Assembly (NCBI GenBank): GCA_951217055.1
Contig: OX578279.1
Location: forward strand, 28,360,173 to 28,424,172
Length of the DNA: 64,000 bases
Direction of reading: 5' to 3'
Source of the DNA: Gerris lacustris
Lineage: Eukaryota; Arthropoda; Insecta; Hemiptera; Gerridae
In this document: in pieces, positions 12,138-22,230 of the stretch
Layout: the number at the start of each line of letters is the position of its first letter
Numbering within the stretch: position 1 is the first letter of the stretch
Position numbers and translations under genes: made by a program
The notes under the pieces: generated by a model
Told to the model about the DNA's origin: nothing
The model's input: the letters and a program-made list of their open reading frames with translations, nothing else
Database searches by the model: none

Positions 12138-12259
12138 GTTTTTTATTTTTTGGTATTTCAGGTAGTTTTCTTCTTCTTTTTGGCTGAGCCGGGGGCCATC
12201 CTCCTTCCTTGTCTTTTACTAAACTTTCGTGTGCCGTCTCGCTACATACTGAGTCTTCC
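12138..12259 (-). CDS. Candidate internal exon of an unrecognised gene
   Basis: On the minus strand an acceptor (TTTGTTATTACAG) precedes 122 bases that are open in one frame, followed by a donor (AAAAAAC then GTAATATT). The exon encodes 40 whole codons with one spare base at each end, including GGWPPAQPKRRRKLPEIPK. The basic, proline-rich peptide looks like part of a cytoplasmic protein with a short linear motif, but I do not recognise the gene. No partner exons are seen nearby; they would be in long introns or outside the window. The donor is weak, so this could be chance. Confidence 0.4.
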
Positions 12260-12441
12260 CTGTAATAACAAAAAATAGACATATTAAAGATAATAAATCC
12301 TTTGGATGATTATAAACACATGTATGACAATAATATAGGTTGTGATACAGCTTTTTTCTGACAACAGGAGAAAGGAGCTGCTGTGGCAGAGAAAGTAAGA
12401 GTTTGAAGAAATCGGAACTGTCTTCCCATGTAAATAATGCA

Positions 12442-12650
12442 TTATTTTCACCTTTTGTTGGGTCTTATAGGGTGAAAAGTGTAGAATACATTTGCTAAAA
12501 AAAAATCAAGTGTTAACGGAACTTAATGATGTTTTAGAGGCATGATTATGTCCATGAGGGGACGAAATATAGCCAATGCAATAATGCAATAAGCATTGAG
12601 TTGACTTCTAAACTTTTTACCCTATAAGACCCAACAAAAGGAGAAAATAA
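12442..12650. mobile_element. MITE-like element with 39-bp inverted ends
   Basis: TTATTTTCACCTTTTGTTGG... at 12442 is repeated inverted as ...CCAACAAAAGGAGAAAATAA ending at 12650; about 36 of 39 bases match. The core of about 130 bases is non-coding. No clear target duplication is seen. Confidence 0.65.
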
Positions 12651-13208
12651 GGATTAAATAAATAGACAACTTTTAGTAAAAAAATAAATAAATCCTTAAA
12701 AAATGCATATGTATTGTTTTTTGACAAAGAATAACTATGGTTTTTTTTCGTTGATTTGTTAAAATAAAAATAAAAGGGGGACACAAAGAAATCAATTTTC
12801 AAGGACGCAAGTCGCAAAGATGAATTGGGATAAATCTAACATATATTATATTTGTACTTAGAATGTCCTCATCTTTCATTTATCACCCCACATAATGCAT
12901 TCCTGTGTACTGACACTGACAGTGGACTAAAAATGTTAGTCTACAACAAATATGTAGGTTTGTGTTCATATTTCATAAGGTCGAAGTGTGTAAAAAAAAC
13001 CTCCTCAGGACTAGGTGTATTCCAAACCCCCAGTCCCCCCCCGGATTAGGGCCCCGCAATATCAGTTCGCACAAAGCCCCGCAATGGCTAGCGCCGCCAC
13101 TGTGTACAGACAGACAGACGCAGGAATGTATTGGTACGGCCCCTAAAAATGTTATTTCCATTTTAAATATTATTTGGAGTAAATAACGTTCATTTATGTA
13201 AGGTCCCA

Positions 13209-13530
13209 TTTTGCTTCCGAGCTTACCAAAGGTAACGGAAAATGTGTGATCAATCTGAAAAGTAGCATTTTTTTATTTTTCCGATTTCAAAAATTCAAAG
13301 ACAAAAATCCGTTTCAGACATCAGAGAACATTTTGGTTCCGTGTCTGTCGCAGTCTGTCTATCGCTCAATTTTTGCGAACCAACAAACAAAACTCTGGTC
13401 CGATTTTAATAAAAATTTGGATGAGAGGTCATAATTAGCCTATTGTTGGTCCCATATTCTGCGGTCATTTGTTTATTTTCCTCATGCGCACAAGCATACA
13501 CTTATTTACACATTTATCTTAAAGAGACCA
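13209..13530 (+). mobile_element. Dispersed repeat family K, 3'-truncated copy
   Basis: Begins TTTTGCTTCCGAGCTTACC and continues through CCGTTTCAGACATCAGAGAA, CGTGTCTGTC and CCGATTTTAATAAAAATTTG. The same order of blocks is found at 31068, 44839, 45420 and 50693. Full copies are about 600 bases and end near CAATTGGCAGTCTATTTTT. I cannot assign a class: no inverted ends and no open frame. Confidence 0.7.
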
Positions 13531-13725
13531 ACCAATGGAACGACTGGAGATCAACTCCATTGGTTATGTTTTTACAATCTGTTTCTAATTCATTTGTACA
13601 TTCAGTTATTGATAGAAATATATGCTGTTGAAGTGTTGAAAGATTTTTCTTCATTTTTGGGTCAAGAGAGGATATATAATGGAAATTATATTACTGATGA
13701 TCCAAATTATTATTCTTGATTAGAT

Positions 13726-14042
13726 GGCTCTTTTAAGGGAAATTCAAGCGCCTCACATTTGCGAATATTTCGCAAATGTGGATATGGATATATGGAATTT
13801 TAAAGCTGAAGTAGGTAGTAGAAATGTGTTGTTCTTGGTAGTTCAATTGTATTTCGATGTCTGAGATATTGTTAAATAATAGTGTAATTGACAGTACCTG
13901 ATTTTAGGTGAATTGACGAGAATCTGTAAGATTTAAATAAGTACTTCCAAATTTTTAATCAGCTAGTCAGTCAGCCTGAGAATGATCCAAGGAGGGATCA
14001 AAATATCGTAAATGTGAGGCGTTTGAATTTTCCTTAAAAGCC
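13726..14042. mobile_element. MITE-like element with about 35-bp inverted ends
   Basis: GGCTCTTTTAAGGGAAATTC at 13726 matches the reverse complement of the right end (GAATTTTCCTTAAAAGCC, ending 14042). The arms run to CGCCTCACATTTGCG. A second small palindrome, CATTTGCGAATATTTCGCAAATG, lies at the left arm. The core is non-coding. Confidence 0.65.
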
Positions 14043-14268
14043 TCAGCTAATTAAGAATTTATACTACAAGTACTAATTTATAAAATTATTATTTGCTGCT
14101 CTAGATTCTTGGTAAGTTCATAGTATTAGGCCCGCAGTAATCACGATTAATTCGCAGTACTTTAAATATTATATTCTTTCAAAGCTTTCTTGAAGTGACG
14201 TATATTAAAAATCTACTTTGTCAATGTCTTTGATGTGGTAGAATTCAAATTATATTAGAAGCACACGC

Positions 14269-14443
14269 TGTGTCATATGTCAAGATATGACATTGAAAAT
14301 TTAATAGTTTAAAAATAGTTTTTCTTAACTTGTTCGTTTTGACTTGTTCATGATAAAATAAAATAAGTTCAGTTGTTGTTTGAAAGCCAAAAGAATTAGT
14401 TTATTCTTATTATATAGTTAAAAGTTTGTCAGTGTACGACAAA
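14269..14443 (+). repeat. Left LTR of the Pao/BEL element
   Basis: 175 bases beginning TGTGTCATATGTC and ending GTACGACAAA, identical to the right LTR. If the conventional TG...CA ends are used it stops at 14441; ending at 14443 makes the CACGC target duplication exact. It carries the promoter, but no TATA box stands out. Confidence 0.9.
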
Positions 14444-14869
14444 TGGTAGCAGAGGAATACGATCAGGACAAATGGTAGCAGAGGAATACGATCAGGACAA
14501 ATGTTAGCAGAACAAAAAAGAACTATTAGTGAATGTTAGTTTGGTAAATTACAGTAAAAAAAAAAAAAAAAAAAAAATTGAAAGTTTAGTGAATGACAGT
14601 TTAAATTTGGAAAATAAATAAATAAATAAAATAAAAAATAAAAATTAAATTAAATTTCTAATTGTGCAACAAAGCATTTAAAGTGAAAAAAATTGAAACA
14701 GAAATTTAGCAGAACAGTTAATCACTGGAGATCAACTTCAAAACTTCCATCAAAGAAGATTAGCCGTTTCGAAATCATAAGTATAAATTTATCACAAACT
14801 TAAATAGTCGCTTAAGTCGTCGTTTTCCCTTCGTTTCCTTTCATATTAACTGGGAATAGTGAATTTAGT

Positions 14870-15894
14870 ATGGCTAATAATATTCGTAGAGCTTTAGGAC
14901 CAGTTAAGAGTAGATTAGAAAGTCATATAGATACAGCTAGATTATGGTTAGAAGGAAATAGGGAAGATGAAACCGTAGACGAGGCTAAAAATCTTTTAGG
15001 AAAGATAGTAAAACACACAGAAACATTTATTACTTTAGTTAAGGATCTTGATACAGCTTCTCAAATAAATTCAGAAGAAACAGAAAAATTTGGAAATGAT
15101 GTAGAGGGCTATATGGAGTTAAAGTTAGACAGTATTGACATAACAGTAGAATTAACTAATCTAATTGAATCTAGGGAAAGAGGAAATGTCATTCCAAATA
15201 GAAATTCAAAAAATAATAATAATAATACCGCACCAACTAAGTTGCCAAAAATATTAAAGAACACGGAGAAGGAGGAGGAAATAGTAGCGGTAGTTTCACC
15301 TGAGAATAGAAAAATAAACTCTAAAGATTCTATTGAGAAAGAGATTGAGAGTAAAGTTTCTATGCAAACTGCCACAGTAACTTTACCTAGTTGTGAGAAT
15401 GATTGCACAGCTAACACACATGTATTGTTAGATAGTGGTGGTCAGGGAGGTTGCATGACAGAACAAGCAGCTAAAACTCTTGGACTGTCATACTTACGAG
15501 AAGAATATCTCTCTGTCTGTTTCTTTGATTCGTCAAAACCAAAAAATTTAAAATCATATGTTGTCAAATTTAAAATTAAATTAGTTGATGGCTCTTACTC
15601 TCTGATATATGCAAACGTAGTGCCAAGTATAGTAGAAAATTCAACCTTTACAGAATTAGATGGAATACAACTTAAATATACATATCTGACATTTGCTGAG
15701 AATCCAGATTTAGTGAACTATGATCCTAAAATTGGATTGTTAATAGGAAATGTTTATTACTTAGATTTTATCAATTTAGAAAAATTAGAAATTAAAGAAG
15801 GGTTATTTTTAATTAATTCAAAATTAGGATGGGTCTTTTCGGGAAGAAATCAAGAAAGTACAAGGGATATTCAGTGTTTCTGTTTATATGCACC
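14870..15894 (+). pseudogene. Pao/BEL gag-protease region
   Basis: Starts ATG (MANNIRRALG). The N-terminal 110 residues are helical and charged, as in the gag-like start of BEL polyproteins. From about residue 170 it matches the DUF1758 aspartic protease type: VLLDSGGQGG with the catalytic Asp at residue 188 in DSG (usual DSGSQ), and GLLIGNVYYLDF and KLGWVFSGRN towards the end of the domain. The usual gag zinc knuckle is not seen. The frame runs into a 28-base A run (15895-15922) and continues in integrase-tail sequence to a stop at 16028, so the reverse transcriptase is missing. Not a functional polyprotein. Confidence 0.85.
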
Positions 15895-15922
15895 AAAAAA
15901 AAAAAAAAAAAAAAAAAAAAAA

Positions 15923-16365
15923 GCCATATTAAATTCACGTCCCTTGTTTTATGTGGGGGAAAACGAGGGAGAAACGATTACTCCAGCACATTTTTTAAGA
16001 CATTCGCACCTTCAGCGGAGGAGGAGCTGAAATTGCGTAATGCACCGGAAACTATTCTACAACTTTGGAAAAAAGGAAATAAATTACTTGAAGGATTTTG
16101 GAAAAATTGGAGGGGAGAGTACCTGCTTAGCCTAAGGGAAAGAAGAACTTTAGCTAAGCAGGAACCAAATTCAAAGCATTTACCTTATATCGGCCAGATA
16201 GTTCATATAAAGGAAGAACTAGTTCCAAGACAAAAATGGAAACTGGGAAAAATTGAAAAGCTAAATTTAAGCCAGGATGGGGCAGTACGCTCAGCAGAAG
16301 TAAAGACTGAGGCCTCGACCATCACAAGACCGATTTGCCGTCTCTTTCCTTTAGATGTGATATGA
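15923..16365 (+). pseudogene. Pao/BEL integrase tail and DUF5641 domain, frameshifted
   Basis: Just after the A run the upstream frame reads AILNSRPLFYV and TPAHFL, the C-terminal end of a BEL integrase. Near 15997-16012 the reading shifts by one frame, and the DUF5641-type tail follows: LRNAPETILQLW, FWKNWRGEYLLSLRER, VHIKEELVPRQKWKLGKIEK and ICRLFPLDVI, with a stop at 16363-16365. The shift plus the missing upstream domains make this a remnant. Confidence 0.8.
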
Positions 16366-16417
16366 TCAAGAGGCAGCATCCCTTCCCAGTAAGAAAAAGG
16401 ATCATTTGGTGGCGGAG

Positions 16418-16592
16418 TGTGTCATATGTCAAGATATGACATTGAAAATTTAATAGTTTAAAAATAGTTTTTCTTAACTTGTTCGTTTTGACTTGTTCAT
16501 GATAAAATAAAATAAGTTCAGTTGTTGTTTGAAAGCCAAAAGAATTAGTTTATTCTTATTATATAGTTAAAAGTTTGTCAGTGTACGACAAA
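16418..16592 (+). repeat. Right LTR of the Pao/BEL element
   Basis: Base-for-base identical to the left LTR by eye, which implies recent insertion. It is preceded by GGTGGCGGAG and followed by the CACGC target duplication. Confidence 0.9.
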
Positions 16593-16751
16593 CACGCTCT
16601 ACAAGAAATTCCTAAACCTTTTAGAAATAAATAAAGACGTATCTCAACCAAAAGTATCATTATTCTTCAAAGCTGGCTTACTACCACTAGAGATCAATGC
16701 AATTACATTACTTAGATCTATGTCGGTAAACTTTAAACCAATTCTAACTTA

Positions 16752-17314
16752 GTAAACTGAGGATTTCTCCTTATCTTGTATCCTGGTCTTTTGGGTACTA
16801 TATTTTCGTTTAAATATTAAAATCCAAACATGTTAAACATTTTGCTATATTTCAACCCCTTTGGGTCATTTTCAAGCTTTTTACATATTTTCCATTGATT
16901 CCAGGCATGACATAACTTTATCACAATAATTCTTACACACACTTAAATTTCTTTCACACAAAATTTCTTATAATTTACACACAAAATTTTTTATACGCAC
17001 TTATTTCAATTAATATTTGAGCTAACATTCTTGTAAGAATCAGTGTCTAAGTCATGAATCATTACTTAGATATATTCTTACGACAATGTTAGCTCAAATA
17101 TTAATTGAAATAAGTGAATGGTGTTCAAGAAATTTTAACTAGAATTGTGATAAAGTAATGTAATGCCTAGAATCAATGGAAAATATGTAAAAAGCTTGGA
17201 AATGACCCAAAGGGGTTGAAATATAGAAAAAAATGTTTAACATGTTTGGATTTTAATATTTAAACGAAAATATAGTACCCAAAAGACCAGGATAAGGAGA
17301 AATCGTCAGTTTAC
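16752..17314. mobile_element. 563-bp foldback MITE, TA target duplication
   Basis: GTAAACTGAGGATTTCTCC at 16752 is repeated inverted at the right end (...TCGTCAGTTTAC, 17314), with TA on both sides (16750-16751 and 17315-17316). The arms are each about 260 bases and pair along almost their full length, including AACCCCTTTGGGTCATTTTC and its complement. The centre (17010-17115) is another palindrome. TA duplications point to the Tc1/mariner superfamily. Confidence 0.85.
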
Positions 17315-17327
17315 TAATATACATATA

Positions 17328-18381
17328 CAGGGTGGTCCAAAAGTCTCTCTCCCCCCCCCCCCCCTTAACTTTTGAACGGTTTGAGATAAAATAATGAAAC
17401 TTGGGGGATCTCTACCATGCAAAGGGAAGTTTGTTTTTATGCAATTGCATACTAGGGGCAACCACCCACTTTGCCCCAGGCCACCCAACTTCAAAATTTC
17501 AAATTGGATCGTATATTTTTGATAGCATATTTGGATTCTACGGTGAAAAATAATAAACTTTTACTTGTAACTATTTTTTCTATCTCCAATATTTTTCCCC
17601 CTATAGCTGGGGCAAAGATAGCTAAATAACCCTTCCGAAATATTAAGAAAATAATACTTAGATCGTTATAAAATCTAAACGCGGGTTTGAAATAAAGTAA
17701 TGGAACTTGGGGGATCTGTACCATGTAAAGGGAAGTGTGTATTCATCCACTCGTGTACTAGGGGCAAGTACCATTTTGCCCCCAGGTGCTGAAATCTACA
17801 ATTTTTATACCTTTGCCCCCCGATAGGGGGCAAAATATTGGAGATGGAAAAAAAAGTTTGAAGTAAAATATTTTTATTTTTTGCCGTAAAATCTAAATCT
17901 GCTATTAAAAATATGCACTCCAGGTTAAAATTTTGAAGTTAGGTGGCCTGGGGGCAAAATGGGTGGTTGCCCCTACTGCACGATTGCATGAAAACAAACT
18001 TCCCTTTACATGGTAAGGATTCCCTAAGTTTCATTAATTTATCTCAAACCGTTTAGATTTTACAACATATATTATCGGAAGGGTTATTTTGTTATCTTTG
18101 CCCCTCTATAGGGGGCAAAATATTGGAAATAGAAAAAAAAGTTTCATGTAACAGTTTATTATTTTTCGCCGTAGAATCCAAATATGCTATCAAAAATATA
18201 CATTCCAATGTGAAATTTTGAAGTTGGGTGGTGAGGGGGCAAAGTGGGTGGTTGCCCTTAGTGGGCGCTTGCATGAAAACAAACTTCCCTTTGCATGGTA
18301 GAGATCCTCCGAGTTTCATTAATTTATCTCAAATCGTTCAAAAGTTAAGAGGGGGGGGGGGGAGACTTTTGGACCACCCTG
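17328..18381. mobile_element. 1054-bp foldback element CAGGGTGGTCC, TA target duplication
   Basis: Ends CAGGGTGGTCCAAAAGTC (17328) and GACTTTTGGACCACCCTG (18381), flanked by TA at 17326-17327 and 18382-18383. A block with CATGCAAAGGGAAG / CATGTAAAGGGAAG and a GGGGGCAAA phrase occurs four times, two per orientation, so it is built from about 300-base subrepeats. C or G runs lie just inside each end. No transposase frame is present. Confidence 0.85.
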
Positions 18382-18385
18382 TAGA

Positions 18386-19489
18386 GAGTAATATTCTACT
18401 AAACCAATTCTAACTTTTAAAGTTATACAAAATTACATTTTACTTGGGTGGCTAATGCTGCTCAACAAATTCATTTTTAAGTATTGCTATTTAAAAAGGG
18501 GTATACTAAATTTCATTCAAACATCTATATTTACCCTTCCTTTTTGTTTTTTTGATTTTTTTCTTCCATAAAAGTAGAAGCTTTTTTGAATTATAAGATA
18601 AAATTATGATAATAATATATAATAACATAGCTTAAACAATATTTAGATTATTAATTATATCATTACATGTTAAATTTATTGTAGAACTAAAGTTAAAAGT
18701 AATTAAATTAAAAATGCACTCTGGTCTGTAAAATACAAGCTATTTCGTGAAATTAAATTATATTCTGCAATTAATAAAGTTCTCTCCAACGCTATCCCTT
18801 GTAAATATTTTTGGTTTTATATCAAAAGCCAAATAAAAGCGGTCATGTCGATAGTTGGCTTTAGATATTAGATTCTACCTTAGAGCAACCTCTAAGGTAG
18901 AACAATTAGGGCGAACTTAAACTTAATATCAAAGGGTTCGAATAAGGAAAATAAAAAGTCAAACATTCAAACAATTGACAATTTATTAAATTAGCAGAAA
19001 TTATGATTTTCTTTTATTATTCATCATCACAATTGAAATAAAGAAATTTTGGGGACAGAATTTTTTTAAAGAATGCAGTCTTTACTTATTTCATTATCTG
19101 ATTAGACCTCATTATAACTTTTTAAAGCTCTATTGTGTATTTTACTCTTACACTTTATGCTTAACAACTTATCTATGCCTTATTATATTTTAAGAATAAC
19201 ATTTTTATCTCTAGGTCTTACAAATGGTCTAGTATAAGTATAGCAATAGCATTTATTCTATAGAAATAGTTTTAACAATACAATAATATAAAACAGAAGA
19301 AACACACATAACAAATTACAACAAGACGACAAGACATAAAGGTCCCCATACAAAACCCTAGCGCAAACCCGTATATGGGGCTGTTTGATGTTCGTGCAAA
19401 CATCATGTTTGACGTGTGTGATCATATTACATGACTATAATGTAAACAAAATAAACAGGTCAAGTGTGTGCGCTAGTCAGCACACAGCG
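18386..19489. other. AT-rich intergenic sequence
   Basis: No gene or strong repeat recognised. Near 18880 a small palindrome (CTACCTTAGAGCAACCTCTAAGGTAG) is present. Confidence 0.35.
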
Positions 19490-20185
19490 AGGGTCCGTAG
19501 GCAACCCTGTATAGTTTAAGTAGTATCCTATTGATGGTGTTTTTTAAAATGCTTAAAAGCTTACTTTGAACGATCCTATGGGTCTGATATTCTCAAAACA
19601 AAACACATAAACAAACTTCTGATAAAGTATTTTTTTGCCACTGAACCGGACTACAACCATATAAACACATCGAAAAGACCATAGTAATAAAAAAACGTAT
19701 TTTGTCAATAAAAAAATAAATAATATTTTTTTCAAAATTTCCAAAAAGTGGTATCTTTACTTTTGGTCGAAGAATGTTCAGGAATTTTTTCAGATTTTTT
19801 GGACTTCACATAAGCGAGATTGAGGGGGGGGGGGGGACACGTTTCACACCCACTTCAAACTTGCCTACGCTCGCCCTATCAGAGTTATAACCAAAGAATT
19901 ATATATTTTTGTAATCAGCTCGACGTACCCTTTCATAGGATACCCCTCACGATGTCGAAAAAAAAAGTAAAATTTTTAACCCTTAAGTTTTTTTACCCTA
20001 ATTTTTTTGAAAAATGTTTGTTTTAAGTCGCTATATTTTTAAAATATGTGGGTAGGTACAAGACACATACATGCCAAATTTCAGAGTGATCGGACGAAAG
20101 GTGTAGCCGTGAGAGCACGCGAGAGGACGAACGGACAGACACACGCAGGAAAATATAAGGGTCCTTGGTTTTGCCTACGGACCCT
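19490..20185. mobile_element. 696-bp non-autonomous element with inverted ends AGGGTCCGTAGGCAA
   Basis: AGGGTCCGTAGGCAA at 19490-19504 is exactly inverted at 20171-20185. Internal sequence includes a G run (19823-19836) and, towards the right, the phrases TTTCAGAGTGATCGGACGAAAG and ACGGACAGACACACGCAGG. No coding capacity and no clear target duplication. Confidence 0.7.
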
Positions 20186-20600
20186 AAAAACTAATTAAAT
20201 AATATAAAAGTTATGCGCATTTTATATAAACATTTCAGTTAATTAACTAGCCTATATTTTCCAAAGAAATAGAAAAACATCATTTGAATTGTAGAAAAAT
20301 TCAAATAGCCCGTAGGAATATAAGTACTCAATTAAGAATTAATTCGAAAATGAATATTTCATTTTCTTATGAATATTTCAGTTAAAATTCATATACTTTA
20401 GAAATTGAGAACATTTTATTATAACCTTGACTGGACATGAAATTAAAAATATTTACCCTAGAGAAATTTGAATAGTTTCATTAGAGTAGACAGGTACCTT
20501 TGAGGAGAGACTAATGGTTCGATTTCACGAAACATTGTGTATAAAAGGAAAAAGTGAATAATTTATCGCTAACTTATTCTTATAAAGATTTCTATTTCAG
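20186..20600. other. Upstream of the candidate exon; TATAAAAGG box
   Basis: AT-rich and otherwise featureless. A perfect TATAAAAGG occurs at 20540-20548, but only about 60 bases before an apparent splice acceptor, so a promoter role is uncertain. Confidence 0.25.
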
Positions 20601-20724
20601 GGTTTCACCGAACTACCTAGTTTCAGCAGAACTTTTAGAGAATACAATTCAACAGGCAGAATTCACCAGTTTGTTGTCAAATATAGACATCACAACTAAT
20701 ATTTTAATATCAGAAAACATATGA
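20601..20724 (+). CDS. Candidate terminal exon, gene unknown
   Basis: TTCTATTTCAG precedes sequence with two open readings. With one leading base the frame encodes about 40 residues including NYLVSAELLENTIQQAEF and ends at TGA 20722-20724. In the next frame it encodes GFTELPSFSRTFREYNS and ends at TAA 20697-20699. Both look protein-like and I cannot choose. No upstream exon is recognised. Chance is a real possibility. Confidence 0.25.
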
Positions 20725-21233
20725 ACTAGTCAAATCAGGTCTACTTAAAGATCACTGTTATGTTTATGTTTAAAAAAAAAAAAAAAATTACAACAGATAA
20801 TCAATTGCTTATTTTAGTTTTGTTTACTATGAGTCTGCAAGGGTTTGGTAAAAAAAAAAATCCCTTGATTTACTTAATCATCTTTCCTTTGTATAAATAT
20901 GTCAAAATAAGTGGTATGTTTATTTATATAACGAAAAAGGTATTACTCTATTTCCATACACAGGAAAAAATATGTTAATTTCTTTTTAAATATTAGTTTG
21001 TAAACTCCACATCTCTATCTCGAATGGAAAGAAGTTATTTACATTCATATAGTTAGTACGAAACTACAAAAAGATTATTCTAAGAGATATTTCAAGATTT
21101 TATGTCATCTATATTTGATTCCTGATTCCGGGTAGAGGACCCAAGTTCGGGATTCACCCAACATCGCGATATAAATTAATAGCTTTTTAAGTGAAGTGGC
21201 ATCTGTCCATCCGGTTGCACAGGTTTATATAGC

Positions 21234-21941
21234 TGATGGAGCGACGAGTTAACTCCGTTTCATCCGCTAAATATAGTGGTACTGCTGATGGAGCGACGTG
21301 CCAACTCCGTTTCATCCGCTAAATATAGTGGTACAGCTAATAGAGTGACATGCCAACTCCGTTTCATCCGCTAAATATAGTGGTACTGCTGATGGAGCGA
21401 CGTGCCAACTCCGTTTCATCCGCTAAATATAGTGGTACAGCTAATAGAGGGACGTGCCAACTCCGTTTCATCTGCTAAATATAGTGGTACAGCTAATGGA
21501 GTGACGTGGCAACTCCGATTCATCCACTAAATATAGTGGTACAGCTGATGAAGCGACATGCCAACTTCGTTTCATCCGCTAAATATAGTGGTACAGCTGA
21601 TGGAGCGACATGCCAACTCCGTTTCATCCGCTAAATATTGTCTGTATGGAGTGACATGCCAACTCCGTTTCATCCGCTAAATATAGTCTGTATGGAGCGA
21701 CATGCCAACTCCGTTTCATCCGCTAAATATAGTGGTGCGCAGCTGATGGAGCGACATGCCAACTCCGTTTCATCCGCTAAATATAGTGGTACAGCTGATG
21801 GAGCGACATGCCAACTCCGTTTCATCCGCTAAATGTAGTGGTGCGCAGCTGATGGAGCGACATGCCAACTCCGTTTCATCCGCTAAATATAGTGGTACAG
21901 CTGATGGAGAGACGTATGCCATCCGCTAAATATAGCGGTAT
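21234..21941 (+). repeat. Minisatellite, 52-bp unit, about 14 copies
   Basis: Unit core: GCTGATGGAGCGACATGCC, then AACTCCGTTTCATCCGCTAA and ATATAGTGGTACA. Early copies alternate between GCTGATGGAGCGACG and GCTAATAGAG types, suggesting a dimeric stage. Copies 8-10 carry a shortened TCTGTATGGAG junction, and two copies have GGTGCGCAG. The last copy is internally deleted. Confidence 0.9.
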
Positions 21942-22075
21942 AAGCCTTTTGGCTTATATCCGAAGCTTTTGTGCAACGGATTATTAATTTGTTATAATTT
22001 AGCTTGCTACTTAGATTGTAGCAGATATAAATACAGGAAAATTAAGACTGGCATCATTTAAAGAATAATAATGGA

Positions 22076-22230
22076 AAGACGCCCAAGACAGCTCTTTGCT
22101 GTTTCATGGGCAACTAGGAGTCAAGAAAAGTCTTGGAAGGCCAAGGAAGATTTAGAGGTCTTGAGGCAAAGAGGACTGACTCCGTGGTTGTGGTTAGCTC
22201 TGACAGGCTCAGGTCAAATATAAATGAAGA
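22076..22230 (+). pseudogene. Decayed non-LTR reverse transcriptase tail (weak)
   Basis: One frame reads SLGRPRK (about 22126-22148); another reads WKAKEDLEVLRQRGLTP (about 22133-22183). Tails of RTE-like reverse transcriptases have a GRPR motif followed by W...EDL..L...GL, so the two pieces fit with a frameshift between them. The match is short and judged by eye. Confidence 0.35.

Larger units (their letters stand above)
14269..16592 (+). mobile_element. Pao/BEL LTR retrotransposon, internally deleted
   Basis: Complete at both ends: identical LTRs at 14269-14443 and 16418-16592, flanked by the 5-base direct repeat CACGC (14264-14268 and 16593-16597), the usual target duplication size for Pao/BEL. 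Internal sequence starts TGGTAGCAGAGG right after the left LTR, a plausible primer-binding site; this leader is duplicated in tandem with a 29-base period (14441-14498). GGTGGCGGAG just before the right LTR is a plausible purine tract. At 2324 bases it lacks reverse transcriptase, RNase H and most of integrase. Confidence 0.9.
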
